Shown here piece by piece: positions 1 through 10,567 of a DNA stretch of 64,000 bases. The DNA lies in contig JBLDXI010000029.1 of NCBI GenBank assembly GCA_047495785.1, forward strand, positions 3,782,001 through 3,846,000, written 5' to 3'. The position numbers and the translations under genes are program-made. The first letter of the stretch is position 1. Every line of letters starts with the position of its first letter. Origin of the DNA: Lepidodermella squamata. Taxonomy: Eukaryota > Gastrotricha. The notes beneath the pieces were generated by a model, which made no database searches, was not told the DNA's origin, and saw nothing but the letters and a program-made list of their open reading frames with translations.

Positions 1-780
1 GCACGGGGAGTTCCATCGTTGTTTACAGCTGCTATTCTGTATGGTAAGGTTGTGCCGGCTTGTTGAATACACGCCAATACAGGCGGGGTGCCAGGAACCA
101 TCTCGTATAACACACTATCAGCCCCTTTCACGGCATTACAGCATTCCGCAAATGACGGAAAAGTATTAATCGCGGCGGCTGATGGCTGAAAGGAATACAA
201 TTAGGAAACTGCAATTTCACAATTCGCATAAATGTATACAGCCGTTTGAGTTTTAAGGACTGAGTTGCATGCCCCGCCATTCGCTGTGCAGAATGGAACA
301 TTAAATTTCGCAAAATTTGTTGCATCGCCTTGTGTCTGTGTTATTTCACACAGCTTGTATGTAGTCTGGTATTTATACATTCAAAACTCAGTGAAATGCA
401 TGTTTGAACGTTGTTCAACCAACCGGGCTTGCGCAAGCTTGGTCAACCGGGCATTGAGTTGCTGATTTGCCGACACAATTATTCGAACCAGTGTCGCAAA
501 TGTTGGCAGGTGGTGTGCAGGTGCACGAAGGGGCCGGGGACCCGCCTTTCGCCACGCAGCTGTTCGTAGTGGCGTCACATACATTAGCCGATGTCACACA
601 GGATGATCCAGAGTTGCAAGGGTTGGATGTCGTATAACAAGCCTTGCCGTTAGGGCAAGTCGCAACAGTAGGGGTTTCGATGACACCTGTTGACCTCGGG
701 CATGGTGTTGTGGAAGCTGCAGGGCAAGCAACAGTAACCGCAAGCCCAGCTGCGAGAATTGCAAGGATAAAACACTCCAT
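1..780 (-). CDS. Cysteine-rich secreted protein, copy 1 (3' end beyond window)
   Basis: This is the first copy of a lineage-specific cysteine-rich secreted family; I do not recognise the family and assign no function. Exon 1 is 780-424 (signal peptide MECFILAILAAGLAV, then many short Cys-spaced segments such as CPNGKAC and CPVDQAC), exon 2 is 365-240 and exon 3 runs from 185 off the left edge. The intron phases match those of the complete copy at 1690-2728. Exon 2 has the same length (126 nt) in both. Exon 1 is 12 nt shorter here, an in-frame loss of four codons around the SCTCTPP segment. No stop interrupts the visible part, so it is probably a working gene whose last exon lies outside the window. 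Confidence 0.6.
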
Positions 781-884
781 GGAAAGATTTCAATATCTAA
801 TTTGGGAAAAAGGGTATTTTATGACAACATGTTATGGTTTAAAAAAGGATTATTCAAAAGCTGAAAGGAGGTTTCCCTAAAAAG

Positions 885-1421
885 ACATAGAAACGAAACA
901 ATGGTATCTAAGAGCTACACAGGTGGTTGTAAGTGCAATTAAACCGCTAAACGTAGCAGTAAAAGAAAAGCACATACAATAAGGACGGGAAGTTCCATAG
1001 TTGACTTGAGCTGCTAATCTGTATGGACGGACCTGTTGAACACAGGCCTAATCAAGTGGGGTGCCGGGAAAGACCTCTTATATGTTGTAAGACTCTGTTA
1101 CACGGCATTACAGCAATCTGCACAGGTCGGAAAGGTAGTAACTGGGGCGGTAGCCGGCTGAAAGGAAAACAGTTTGAAAATTGCAGTGTCACAATCTGCT
1201 TGGAAGCATGCAAGTGTTGAACTTTTAAGGACAGAGTTGCATCTCGACCAGGTTGCATTCGAAGTGCAAAATGGGACATTGGTTTTGCGTAATTCTGCGT
1301 AAGTTTTGCGCTCCAGAACGTGCCCATTTACTGTAAATTTAACAAATGTTAACGAATTCCGCTTTTCGCGGTCCAGCCGAGTTGTCGTTTCGAGCACGCC
1401 CGGGAACAAGATGGGAGCCAT
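885..1421 (-). pseudogene. Decayed copy of the Cys-rich family (P1)
   Basis: The minus strand shows recognisable family blocks: NVPFCTSNATW, CNSVLKSSTL, then FPTCADCCNAV, which match exons 2 and 3 of the intact copy at 1690-2728. Reading continues into TAA immediately after CCNAV and meets another stop soon after, where the intact copy reads on through KGAESVLYEM. It also lacks a recognisable signal-peptide exon. It is joined at about 885 to the upstream flank of copy 1. The inverted counterpart near 6600-7010 shares the same early stop, so the decay came before the inverted duplication. Confidence 0.65.
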
Positions 1422-2406
1422 GGTTCGAAAACGAAAATTATTATTTCACAAATCTTTTTTCGGCAAATCTAGACATCAAATATTTTTTGAATAAATAACC
1501 GAACAAGACATATTTGTATATGTCCTTTCCTCGATTGTTCGCATTTAAGAAGATGAAGCATTAAACAAGCAGAATAGCAAGAATCCGATACACACTGAAT
1601 TTTCCCAACTGCAAGCGGTTATAAGTTAAGCATAGACAACTGATTATTATTATCCATCGAGGGCTCATCTATTAGCCACATGAGGCCATCTATTTACGGC
1701 AGAACTCAAAATCAGCACCATAGGCTTCGACGGTGCCCAATGAGATAGTGAACGGCGATAGCAGCAAGCAGCAACCTTGGAAAGTTGAAGCCCCGAAAGC
1801 GCCGCCTTTAGTAGCCTGAATGCGAAAAGGCAAACTTAAATGAATGAAAAATGTTATCATTCTGAAAGCTACCAGTGTGTTCCTAACTTCAACGAAGTTA
1901 TAGTCATATGCAGTATAAGGGAAGCGCACACATGCAGCAGTGGGAGATCCATTGTAGTTGAAGGATGATAATCTGTAAGGTAAAGTTGTGCCGGCTTGTT
2001 GAACACACGCCAATACAGGCGGGGTGCCAGGAACCATCTCGTATAACACACTTTCAGCCCCTTTCACGGCATTACAGCAGTCCGCGAATGACGGAAAAGA
2101 AGTTGTCGCGGCAGTAGATGGCTGTAAAGAATAACTTTTGGAAATTGCAACGACACAATTCGCCTAAAGGTTTACAGCTGTTCTACTTTTAAGGACAGAG
2201 TCGCATGCCCCAGCATTCGCTGTGCAGAATGGAACATTGGCTTTCGCGTAACTTCCTGAATCGCCTTTGGTCAGCGTTATCACACACAACTTGTAGGAAA
2301 TCTGGAGACATTCAAAATTCAGCATGAAATAAAAACTAATCGGAAATTGTTCTACCAACCGTGCTTGCGCAAGCTTGGTCAACCGGGCATTGAGTTGCTG
2401 ATTTGC
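890..2406. repeat. Left arm of large inverted repeat
   Basis: This segment recurs in reverse complement at about 4788-7000. The match covers the last three exons of copy 2, the spacer 1500-1690 and the decayed copy P1. The three shared exons have identical lengths in both arms. The right arm is interrupted by a 471-bp insertion (5685-6155) and by other sequence at about 6362-6545. The loop (2407-4787) holds unrelated sequence and two transposon-like elements. Confidence 0.8.
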
Positions 2407-2728
2407 CGATACAATTATTCGAACCAGGGTCGCAAATGTTGGCAGGTGGTGTGCAGGCTTGACTTCCTGAGCACGAAGGGGCCGGGGACCCGCCTTTCGC
2501 CACGCAGCTGTTCGTAGTGGCGTCACATACATTAGCCGATGTCACACAGGATGATCCAGAGTTGCAAGGGTTGGATGTCGTATAACAAGCCTTGCCGTTA
2601 GGGCAAGTCGCAACAGTAGGGGTTTCGATGACACCTGTTGACCTCGGGCATGGTGTTGTGGAAGCTGCAGGGCAAGCAACAGTAACCGCAAGCCCAGCTG
2701 CGAGAATTGCAAGGATAAAACACTCCAT
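1690..2728 (-). CDS. Cysteine-rich secreted protein, copy 2 (complete)
   Basis: This is a complete four-exon model: 2728-2360, 2301-2176, 2121-1873 and 1815-1690 (289 aa). All exons are phase 0 and the introns are short (about 55-60 nt, GT-AG). The protein starts with a signal peptide (MECFILAILAAGLAVTVA), followed by about 100 residues of Cys-rich repeats (CPNGKAC, CNSGSSC, CDATTNSC, CPVDQAC) and then a second half with CC pairs (ADCCNAV, QGCCLLL). It is predicted to be extracellular. I do not recognise the fold; a lineage-restricted matrix or mucosal protein is a guess. The 3' three-quarters is duplicated in inverted orientation at 4788-5502, nearly base for base. A promoter-side flank of about 100 bp (2729-2825) is shared with copy 1. 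Confidence 0.7.
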
Positions 2729-2829
2729 GGAAAGATTTCAATATCTAATTTGGGAAAAAGGGTATTTTATGACAACATGTTATGGTTTAAAAAAGGATTA
2801 TTCAAAAGCTGAAAGGAGGTTTCCCCTCC

Positions 2830-3570
2830 TGTTTCCAGATCTTAGAAAAAGTTCCCTATTGCTGCCTTCACATAGCCGAGAACTATTGACTGCAACTAAG
2901 ATTCATCTTATCCGCTATTTCTGATATGCAGTTCCATGCACTCGGGTTCATGTGGGTTTGTGACTTTCTTCCAGCCTCCTGCCGCTGTGTGCATACTTGG
3001 TCGCATTTTCACACGATTCGACGTCAAGAATCAAGAAAATTATACAACCCCGCGACCTAATGATCATCAAACGTGAACGCTTCGCCATAGCGCCACACTG
3101 GTGCCAGTATATTATTTTAATACGCTTATTTTGTACGATCACACATAATTTGTACACGTTATGTCATTATCCTTAATTACCAACTGGGGAAAGTATCACT
3201 GTGGTAAAATTTCTTTTTTTCTCATTAATGCGCTGGTCCCAAAGTTCAGTGCTGAAGATTTCTCTCTGCTTTCGCGTATTTGTTATACTTTTGCTCGCTT
3301 CAGGACGGCCTTTACGTTTGGCGAACATCAGGCCTGTGTAGTTTTTTGCCGCTCGCCGTCGAATCGTCCGGAGGGCGTAAATTTGAAGTTGGGTATAATA
3401 TATGCCACATGTATATTGTGATATATATGGCACTTGTATTATACACAGCTAGTCATCACAGTCCTCGCTAGTATCACTGCCGTGGCGCAATTTGATTCAT
3501 GTAATTGGTTGACGTCGTTAAGGGTGAATTTGGCATTGTCAAAAAATTACCCACTGATTTAATTGCATAT
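2830..3570. other. No gene recognised
   Basis: Between the upstream flank of copy 2 and the palindromic element at 3571 I see no coding exon with splice support and no RNA gene. Overlapping open frames on both strands at 3160-3430 have no recognisable domain. Confidence 0.5.
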
Positions 3571-3740
3571 TGTTTAATAACTCGGATTTAGGCTTGTTTA
3601 CATCCATTTCAAGGTCTCAGGCGATGAGTAAAAAGCGACCTTTTTAACGTGAATGAAGAGGCAAAAACAAGAGACATTTTTCTTGTCGCCTATCACCTTG
3701 AAATTGATGTAAACAAGCCTAAATCCGAATTATTCAAACG
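3571..3740. mobile_element. Palindromic MITE-like element
   Basis: The left half (ACTCGGATTTAGGCTTGTTT, about 3580) is the imperfect reverse complement of the right half (about 3660-3740, ending AAATCCGAATTATTCAAACG). A diverged half copy of the same motif occurs at 6455-6530. A foldback structure in at least two places suggests a non-autonomous mobile element. No target duplication was identified. Confidence 0.6.
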
Positions 3741-3938
3741 ACGCCAACGATATCTAAAACCCCTCGGGCTTGCCGGGCTTGCCGGGCTCGCCTCGGGTTT
3801 TCAGATTGGGGATTATATCTTTAGCGACGCGCCAAAACAACCACTTTACTATTCATGGCTTTTTCTACAAATCTTTCTACAAATTTCATCCACGGCGAAT
3901 TGGTGTTGTAATAATATAATAATATAGTGACAGCTGTA

Positions 3939-4689
3939 CACTTGAAAAAAATAACCCCTGATCAGCCCCCTGATCAGGGGTCATAGCTCCTAGTCATTAC
4001 TATAGCTGATCAGGGGGTAATATGCACCCTGATCAGGGGTTATATTGAAATGAACCCTAATCAGCTCACCCTGATGAGGGGTCATTTTGGTTCTAATATT
4101 TGCTGATAATAATCACTTTTAGCGCCCCTGATAAGCTGCTGATCAGCAAATTTAGTATAATTTCAAAAGTTTTAGAAAATTGGCAGCCCTTTTTCATTTT
4201 TATTTTTATATTATTTTGTTGAGTAGCCGGTTGATCAAGATCCGCCAACCCTGGTGCCATCTAGGTAATGCCGGTAGGCTCGGTGGTATGGTATACCACC
4301 GGACACGGCAACTACCTAAGCATGGCTCTAGGTCTCATCTGCTCCTGCAGGGTCTCATGATGGCACTTGGTAGAGCCATTTGTAAGAAAAAGAAGGAAAA
4401 AGAGGGTGAAGTAATAGAGTTCGCGTGTGAAATAATATGCTTTTTTGAAAATATGGACCTTCCGACGCAAGCCTGAATTGAACATGCAGTCTAATTTGCA
4501 TATGCACGCTTGGTTAATTAGCGAATGCACACTTTTGACCCCTGATCAGCAAAGTCATGCTGATCAGCATGAAATGACATGGATTATCAGCTGGCGACTG
4601 CTGATTATCAGGGGTTGTCCCTTTTTCGTCCTGATCAGCAAAAGGGTTTAAACAGCTGACCCCTGATCAGGGGTTAATTTTTTCTAGTG
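3939..4689. mobile_element. Non-autonomous DNA transposon rich in TGATCA palindromes
   Basis: The ends are inverted repeats of about 27 bp with about two mismatches, starting CACTTG on the left and ending CTAGTG on the right. The dinucleotide TA flanks both sides (3937-3938, 4690-4691). The interior carries many copies of the self-complementary motif CCCCTGATCAGGGG or its halves, mainly 3950-4160 and 4540-4680. The CACT(T/A)G terminus resembles CACTA-type ends, but the two-base flank is weak evidence for that class. No transposase ORF is present. Confidence 0.6.
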
Positions 4690-4787
4690 TAAGGGTAAGG
4701 CGCTAGCTCGGCCTTTACGTTTGATAGTGTTCATTAGCTGGTATGGCTGTAAATTGTTCTTGATGCTTTTGCCGTCGAATCGGTTGA

Positions 4788-5502
4788 AAATCAGCAACTC
4801 AATGCCCGGTTGACCAAGCTTGCGCAAGCACGGTTGGTTGAACAATTTCCGATTAGTTTTTATTTCATGCTGAATTTTGAATGTCTCCAGATTTCCTACA
4901 AGTTGTGTGTGATAACGCTGACCAAAGGCGATTCAGGAAGTTACGCGAAAGCCAATGTTCCATTCTGCACAGCGAATGCTGGGGCATGCGACTCTGTCCT
5001 TAAAAGTAGAACAGCTGTAAACCTTTAGGCGAATTGTGTCGTTGCAATTTCCAAAAGTTATTCTTTACAGCCATCTACTGCCGCGACAACTTCTTTTCCG
5101 TCATTCGCGGACTGCTGTAATGCCGTGAAAGGGGCTGAAAGTGTGTTATACGAGATGGTTCCTGGCACCCCGCCTGTATTGGCGTGTGTTCAACAAGCCG
5201 GCACAACTTTACCTTACAGATTATCATCCTTCAACTACAATGGATCTCCCACTGCTGCATGTGTGCGCTTCCCTTATACTGCATATGACTATAACTTCGT
5301 TGAAGTTAGGAACACACTGGTAGCTTTCAGAATGATAACATTTTTCATTCATTTAAGTTTGCCTTTTCGCATTCAGGCTACTAAAGGCGGCGCTTTCGGG
5401 GCTTCAACTTTCCAAGGTTGCTGCTTGCTGCTATCGCCGTTCACTATCTCATTGGGCACCGTCGAAGCCTATGGTGCTGATTTTGAGTTCTGCCGTAAAT
5501 AG
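4788..5502 (+). pseudogene. Inverted, 5'-truncated copy of the Cys-rich gene (copy 3)
   Basis: Exons 2 (4891-5016), 3 (5071-5319) and 4 (5377-5502) of the Cys-rich gene are present with intact splice sites and exactly the lengths seen in copy 2, but only the tail of exon 1 remains (about 4788-4850). There is no signal peptide and no start codon in context. Copy 3 is therefore probably not expressed as a secreted protein, although its remaining exons have no stop. The truncation point (AATCAGCAACTCAATGCC) is the same as in the element at 6545, so a shared rearrangement created both. Confidence 0.7.
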
Positions 5503-5684
5503 ATGGCCTCATGTGGCTAATAGATGAGCCCTCGATGGATAATAATAATCAGTTGTCTATGCTTAACTTATAACCGCTTGCAGTTGGGAAAATTCAGTGT
5601 GTATCGGATTCTTGCTATTCTGCTTGTTTAATGCTTCATCTTCTTAAATGCGAACAATCGAGGAAAGGACATATACAAATATGT

Positions 5685-6155
5685 ATAAATAAGGCCCTAG
5701 GGAAGGCTAGTTTCGAGGAAAAACTCACATAATAAGGCGAGGCGAAGCCGAGTCTTATTATGCGATTTTTCCGAGGAACTAGCCGTACCGTGGGCCTTAT
5801 TAGACATATTACTCAAGGCGAAGCGTTCACCGTTCCCGATAAAACTGCAATTTAAATGGAAAAATGTGACATAATAAGTGATTTTCTGGTGTGAAATGCG
5901 ACTTTAAAAAATTAAACTTTAAAAACCTTAAAACTGTTCGATGAAAACGGCCTTTTTGAACGAATTTCATGCTGAAACAAGAAAAGTGATCTCGCTTCGC
6001 TCGATGAAATCAGCGTCCCCGAGACGTGCGCTCGCGTTTCACGGCGGGGCAAGGTTTTCGCACCTTCGGTGCTCACTGTAAAAATTAAAAAATCCCCCTT
6101 AAATAAGCGGCTTCTTAATATGTTATTATGTTATTATGTAAGCTTCGCCTAGAGT
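5685..6155. mobile_element. 471-bp insertion with 7-bp target duplication
   Basis: Compared with the left arm of the inverted repeat, the right arm is interrupted here. The left arm is continuous where the right arm has AATATGT at 5678-5684 and again at 6156-6162, which marks a 7-bp target-site duplication. Inside, 5688-5801 is a palindrome (AATAAGGCCC ... GGGCCTTATT). A second inverted pair joins 5803-5825 (ATATTACTCAAGGCGAAGC) with 6139-6162. No ORF is present, so this is a MITE-class element that inserted after the inverted duplication. Confidence 0.7.
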
Positions 6156-6165
6156 AATATGTCTT

Positions 6166-7010
6166 GTTCGGTTATTTATTCAAAAAATATTTGATGTCTA
6201 GATTTGCCGAAAAAAGATTTGTGAAATAATAATTTTCGTTTTCGAACCATGGCTCCCATCTTGTTCCCGGGCGTGCTCGAAACGACAACTCGGCTGGACC
6301 GCGAAAAGCGGAATTCGTTAACATTTGTTAAATTTACAGTAAATGGGCACGTTCTGGAGCGGGCTGAGCGCAGAGTGGTTAAGCGCCGTTAACCGACAGG
6401 CCGAAATCAGACTCGTGCCGCAACATGGTAATTTGCTATGATATCATTAGCGACGTTGAATAACTCGGATTTAGGCTTTCTTACGTCTTACATCCGTTTC
6501 CTTGTCACAGGTGACAAGTAAAAGCGGCTTTTTATTTCACGAAATCAGCAACTCAATGCCTAGTTGGACAGGCTTGCGCAAGCATGGTCAGTTGAAAAAT
6601 GTTCGAATATGTAGCTTTCGAAAACACTGCAATTTTCAAACTGTTTTCCTTTCAGCCGGCTACCGCCCCAGTTACTACCTTTCCGACCTGTGCAGATTGC
6701 TGTAATGCCGTGTAACAGTGTCTTACGAGGTCTTTCCCGGCACCCCACTTGATTAGGCCTGTGTTCAACAGGTCCGTCCATACAGATTAGCAGCTCAAGT
6801 CAACTATGGAACTTCCCGTCCTTATTGTATGTGCTTTTCTTTTACTGCTACGTTTAGCGGTTTAATTGCACTTACAACCACCTGTGTAGCTCTTAGATAC
6901 CATTGTTTCGTTTCTATGTTTTTCGCATTCAGGGTACTTCAGGCGCTACAACCTTCCAAGCTTGCTGCTTGCTTCTACCGCCGTTCACTTTCACATTAAA
7001 GCACCGTCAA
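6166..7010 (+). pseudogene. Decayed copy of the Cys-rich family (P2) in the right arm
   Basis: This is the plus-strand counterpart of P1. It contains 6166-6361 (matching about 1300-1500 inverted), an unrelated stretch 6362-6545 with a half copy of the CTCGGATTTAGGC element, a short exon-1 tail, and then exon-3- and exon-4-like blocks from 6655. TAA follows the CCNAV segment and a TGA follows the next block, so the frame is dead. P2 lacks exon 2 but reaches further 3' than P1, keeping the QACC exon-4-like region near 6950. Confidence 0.65.
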
Positions 7011-7699
7011 TAAATTTGAGATCTGCTATATAAAGGTTACTCTCTTGCAATTGGAATAAACCTTTGCAAATGGGAAATAACAAGAGTCGGATTCATTAAC
7101 GTCGCCATTGTCTATTTTGCGGTCATGTTTATTCTTTTTGCTTTCATGGCTTTTGTAAAGAATTGAAGAAAAGACAAATAAAAGGGTCATTCCTTATCGT
7201 TCCGTTATTAGGAAACTATGCGAACTACTCTCGGACGTTGTCAAGTTTTTGCAGTAAACCATTTTCACGCATATTACCTGTGTAAAAACTAAAAAGTTAG
7301 CAACCACAATTCAAGGCAGAAGCTTGAGGAGATTAGTATTTAGGCCATTTTTAGGAGGATCCCAAAATTTGCTCAAATCAGTTGGTTCAAACTCACCACA
7401 TCGCTAGCGTTTCGGTCATACTATCCCTTTGACTCCACTCGAAGAGGAATAACTCGCAAAATATCCCTGAATTTCCGACTTCAAAGTGCTGGATCTGATA
7501 TTGAAGATTGTCGAAGATAATGAGCAATCATGATATTTTTCGTTTGATCTAAACTCTCAAGACCTATTTCCTACAAGGATTAAATGCATGTTACAATCAC
7601 AATCAGTATCGAGACCTTGGAATTTTATTATTCATGATTGACTTCAAATTCACAATTTCGGAATATCAAGAGGTTAATTAACTTTCTCGCCAAATGTCC
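7011..7699. other. Intergenic, nothing recognised
   Basis: AT-rich non-coding sequence between P2 and the 3' end of the HD-domain gene. I see no supported exon, repeat or RNA gene. Confidence 0.5.
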
Positions 7700-8449
7700 T
7701 CAGTTTTTAGCTGAAACCTCACTCCAGAACTGGGTCAAAAACACCTTCATAAAATCGTGACGCTGCTGAGCCAGTTGGCGCGCAGATTCCGTCTTCATCA
7801 TAGCCGACAAATGCAGCAGCTTCTCATAGACATGCCCAATCGCATCACCGCCTTTTGGCTTAACAGCCGACGCGTTGTACTGCTCAGCCGTTGGTTTCTC
7901 AGCCACGTAATTCTCCGGCTCAGTAAACTGCGAAATCACGCCTCCAGTCGCCCCAGCATAGGCGAAACACCTAGCCAAACCCGCGGCGCCGATCGCGTCT
8001 AAACGATCAGCGTCCTGGACAATCATGAATTCAATCGTCGAGCAAATCGCTGGTTTCGACTGATTCGCCTCCAACTCTTTACGGAACGACATGTTAGCGA
8101 CAATTTGGAGGCACGAGTCTTTTTCGTCGTGCGAAAGGCCTGGAATTTTGTCGAGAATCGCCAGGATGTGCTGGCGTTGAACTTCGACGCTTTTCGTGTA
8201 CTTGAAATCGCCGACATCGTGGATGAGCGCGGTGATTGCGACGACTTTTTCGTTGATTTTCAAGCTGCTATCACGGACCTGTTCCATAGCGACTAGACGT
8301 AGGGCGTTTGATTTAACGCGTTCGATGTGGCTGTAATCGTGGGAGGCGTCTTGCTTGTTGTCTTCCAGGTAGATTTTGACTAGCTGCTCGGTTGTTCGAA
8401 GCATTTCAGAACTCAGTAAGTTATCAGTCGCTGAACAAGCATTAACCAT
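7700..8449 (-). CDS. HD-domain metal-dependent phosphohydrolase
   Basis: This is an intronless 249-aa protein. It carries the HD-superfamily metal-binding pattern: first His near residue 41 (HDYSHIERV), the HD doublet near 77-78 (ALIHDVGDF) and a later Asp near 145 (VQDADRLDA). The arrangement and length match single-domain HD hydrolases of the type found in bacteria and many small eukaryotes, generally predicted nucleotide phosphohydrolases. It has no signal peptide or membrane segment, so it should be cytosolic. An intronless gene with a bacterial-like domain, in a region where most genes have introns, is compatible with past horizontal transfer or retroposition; codon use looks ordinary for the window. 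The substrate cannot be inferred. Confidence 0.85.
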   Translation of the reverse strand: MVNACSATDNLLSSEMLRTTEQLVKIYLEDNKQDASHDYSHIERVKSNALRLVAMEQVRDSSLKINEKVVAITALIHDVGDFKYTKSVEVQRQHILAILDKIPGLSHDEKDSCLQIVANMSFRKELEANQSKPAICSTIEFMIVQDADRLDAIGAAGLARCFAYAGATGGVISQFTEPENYVAEKPTAEQYNASAVKPKGGDAIGHVYEKLLHLSAMMKTESARQLAQQRHDFMKVFLTQFWSEVSAKN

Positions 8450-9406
8450 CTTTCGGCGTCTAAATACTCCTACAAGTTAGTGGAAAAATAATTAAACTTG
8501 AACAATAAGGTAAATTTAGCTGAATAATTATTAAAAAAATGACCTATAGCAAGAGCTGTCATTGATAGAAACAGCATACTATAGCGAGTACTGTATCAAT
8601 TTTATTGTATGTGAAAAAGTCAAGATAACAAAAAAGTCACAACGCATAATATATAATATGGCAACACATTTTACACACGTGCGAGAGAAAAAACAGTGCG
8701 ATGTGTATATGAGTGTGTTAGTACAATTTTTCATTCATAAAATAATGATAGTGGTCGTGATGATTCATACGCCGCCATACCGTAGCGCAGGATAAGTTTG
8801 AACACTTCGGCTTTGCAGGTGAATAGGTTTGTAACGCCGTATGATAAAAATACAAGGTTTGTTGCATAAAATTCCCCGTCTCATGCGCTGTCGAATGGCG
8901 TGAGTCCCAGGGCGATTGGAGAAAAAACTTGATTTTTGATCCTCGAACAGTGTGGAATAAGGTGGTGGGGCCGGTGGATATACGGTACCGCCGAGTTGGC
9001 CCTGTAGTTTAGCAAAAATGTCCCTCGACCAAAGGGTCCTCCTTGTGCTTTTATTATAATTTTCCCAGCTCATCCTCACCAGTTGGAAGATCCTATATTC
9101 CACCCCGAATGGTTTAGTCAAAAATTGCAGGTATAACACTTTTTTTTTATTTTTAATTTCTAACCAAGAAAAAAAATTTTTTCATGACAGCATCGTGGCC
9201 TTATCGAATTTCGATCCCAGCATTGCCCAAATTAAAGTCTTGAGCTTGAGATGAAATATCAAATATCAGGTTTTTTCAAAGAGTACAACAGTCTGGTATC
9301 GGATTTAAAGAATTCAGCATGTCGAATGTCTTCAAATGCTTTTATTTGAACTTGATAATAAAACGAAGGGTTTACGTTACGGAAATGTCAATGAAATGTC
9401 CCTGAA
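8450..9406. other. Intergenic, nothing firm
   Basis: An open frame on the minus strand at 8765-9139 has no recognisable domain or splice support, so I do not call it. No repeat or RNA gene was seen. Confidence 0.4.
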
Positions 9407-9825
9407 TTATTTCCTAGCCATTGCAAACAGTGACAGTCTGCCGTTTTTGCAGACAGTATCGACGATTTGCTTGCAAAACGGAGAAATCTGACAGATGCCT
9501 GTTAGCAACTGCTCTCGGCAAGACAGTCCCGGTTTGGCTTGGTCGTGAGATACCGTTTCCTTCTTATCCAAAATCCGCAATTCGTCATTCATGTCGGACA
9601 ATCCAGGAAAATCCTCTATTTCCTTCTCGACGCCAGCTGAAACAATGGAGAAAATTCAATATTAGGCAATGTCTAAGAATATGTAAAATAAAACTTGCAT
9701 TGTTCTGGTTCGTTAGCCTCAGGTATCGCATTGATGTACAAGAAATTTTGGGCCAGGCCTTCCGTCACGAGTAGAGCGAAATATACTGAAAACAGCATGA
9801 GAACGAGAGAAAATTGGGACGTCAT
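9407..9825 (-). CDS. Small secreted cysteine-containing peptide with a GC-AG intron
   Basis: This is a two-exon model: 9825-9699 and 9636-9407 (118 aa). Exon 1 encodes a clear signal peptide (MTSQFSLVLMLFSVYFALLV, ending near TEGLAQ) and a short acidic pro-like segment. Exon 2 encodes an acidic stretch and then a C-terminal domain with four cysteines (CREQ, GICQ, FCKQ, VCKNG). The frame joins only if the donor is GC (T|GCAAGT), which is the usual context for GC-AG introns; the nearby GT would shift the frame. The intron is 62 nt and ends TTTCAG. The family is not recognised; it resembles a small secreted four-Cys polypeptide precursor. Confidence 0.6.
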
Positions 9826-10567
9826 TTTGGTTTATATAATCAAGCCATTTCACCAAATTCTAAGTTACAGAAAAATAACATTAAAATATGAGCTTTTTTG
9901 TCATTCCTTGTCTCTTGAGGCCTTCGAGGTCATTTGGTATTTTCTTGCGCTAGTAAAGAATTTCATTTCGCTAATTAAAACTGGAACACATGGGATTCCA
10001 GAATTTCTGGACTCGTTGGGGATTGGTATCTTACAGAAGCTGAAATATCGTAAAAAGCGAAAATTGGAACTGAAATGTGAACCGAGGAAATGACATGAAT
10101 AGTTGCGCAGACATTGCCAGGGATTAATTGCCCATGATTTTCCGTTCAATGACGCTCAATATTCATCTAACGGCCCCCAGCTCATAGAAATTAGGTTGCC
10201 CATAAATAGCGCCAGTGGGAGTCTCACGTGGTCAACATTGCATTCTCAAGAACTTAATTTTCCCCTACTCGAGTTTTTTTTACGGCTCTCTCCACTCAAG
10301 TGTTAAGCCCTCGAAAGACAGCGTAGCTTTTAGGCGAAACCATAATCAGCGTTACTTCATAGTTCTGCATACAGTTTCTCAACTTACTGCGGTAATTCCC
10401 ACGCTCATTTGCATATGAAATCACTAATTATGAGAGCATCAGCTGTTTTAATATATTCATAAAATTAAATATTTCTGAGTATTCGTAAACCATGTTCATT
10501 TTGTTTCACTTTGACGAACCGAATAAAACAGAAGGAAGAATCCATAAAAACTACAAATTTTTCCAAA
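9826..10567. other. Intergenic, nothing recognised
   Basis: Overlapping open frames occur at 9695-10149 on both strands, but none has a domain, signal peptide or splice-supported structure. Confidence 0.4.

Noticed and set aside
3940-4690. CRISPR-like array from repeated CCCCTGATCAGGGG
   Set aside because: Spacing is irregular, units are self-complementary and bounded by inverted termini; the context is an animal genome, so a transposon explains it.
5688-5801. Possible structured non-coding RNA hairpin
   Set aside because: Better explained as the palindromic end of the 471-bp inserted element, since its target duplication is visible.
6375-6440. tRNA-like stretch (GCAGAGTGGTTAAGCGCC)
   Set aside because: The A-box-like part is present but no matching B box, acceptor stem or anticodon arm can be folded; at most a tRNA-derived fragment.
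8765-9139. 124-codon open frame on the minus strand
   Set aside because: No recognisable domain or neighbouring exon; treated as chance.
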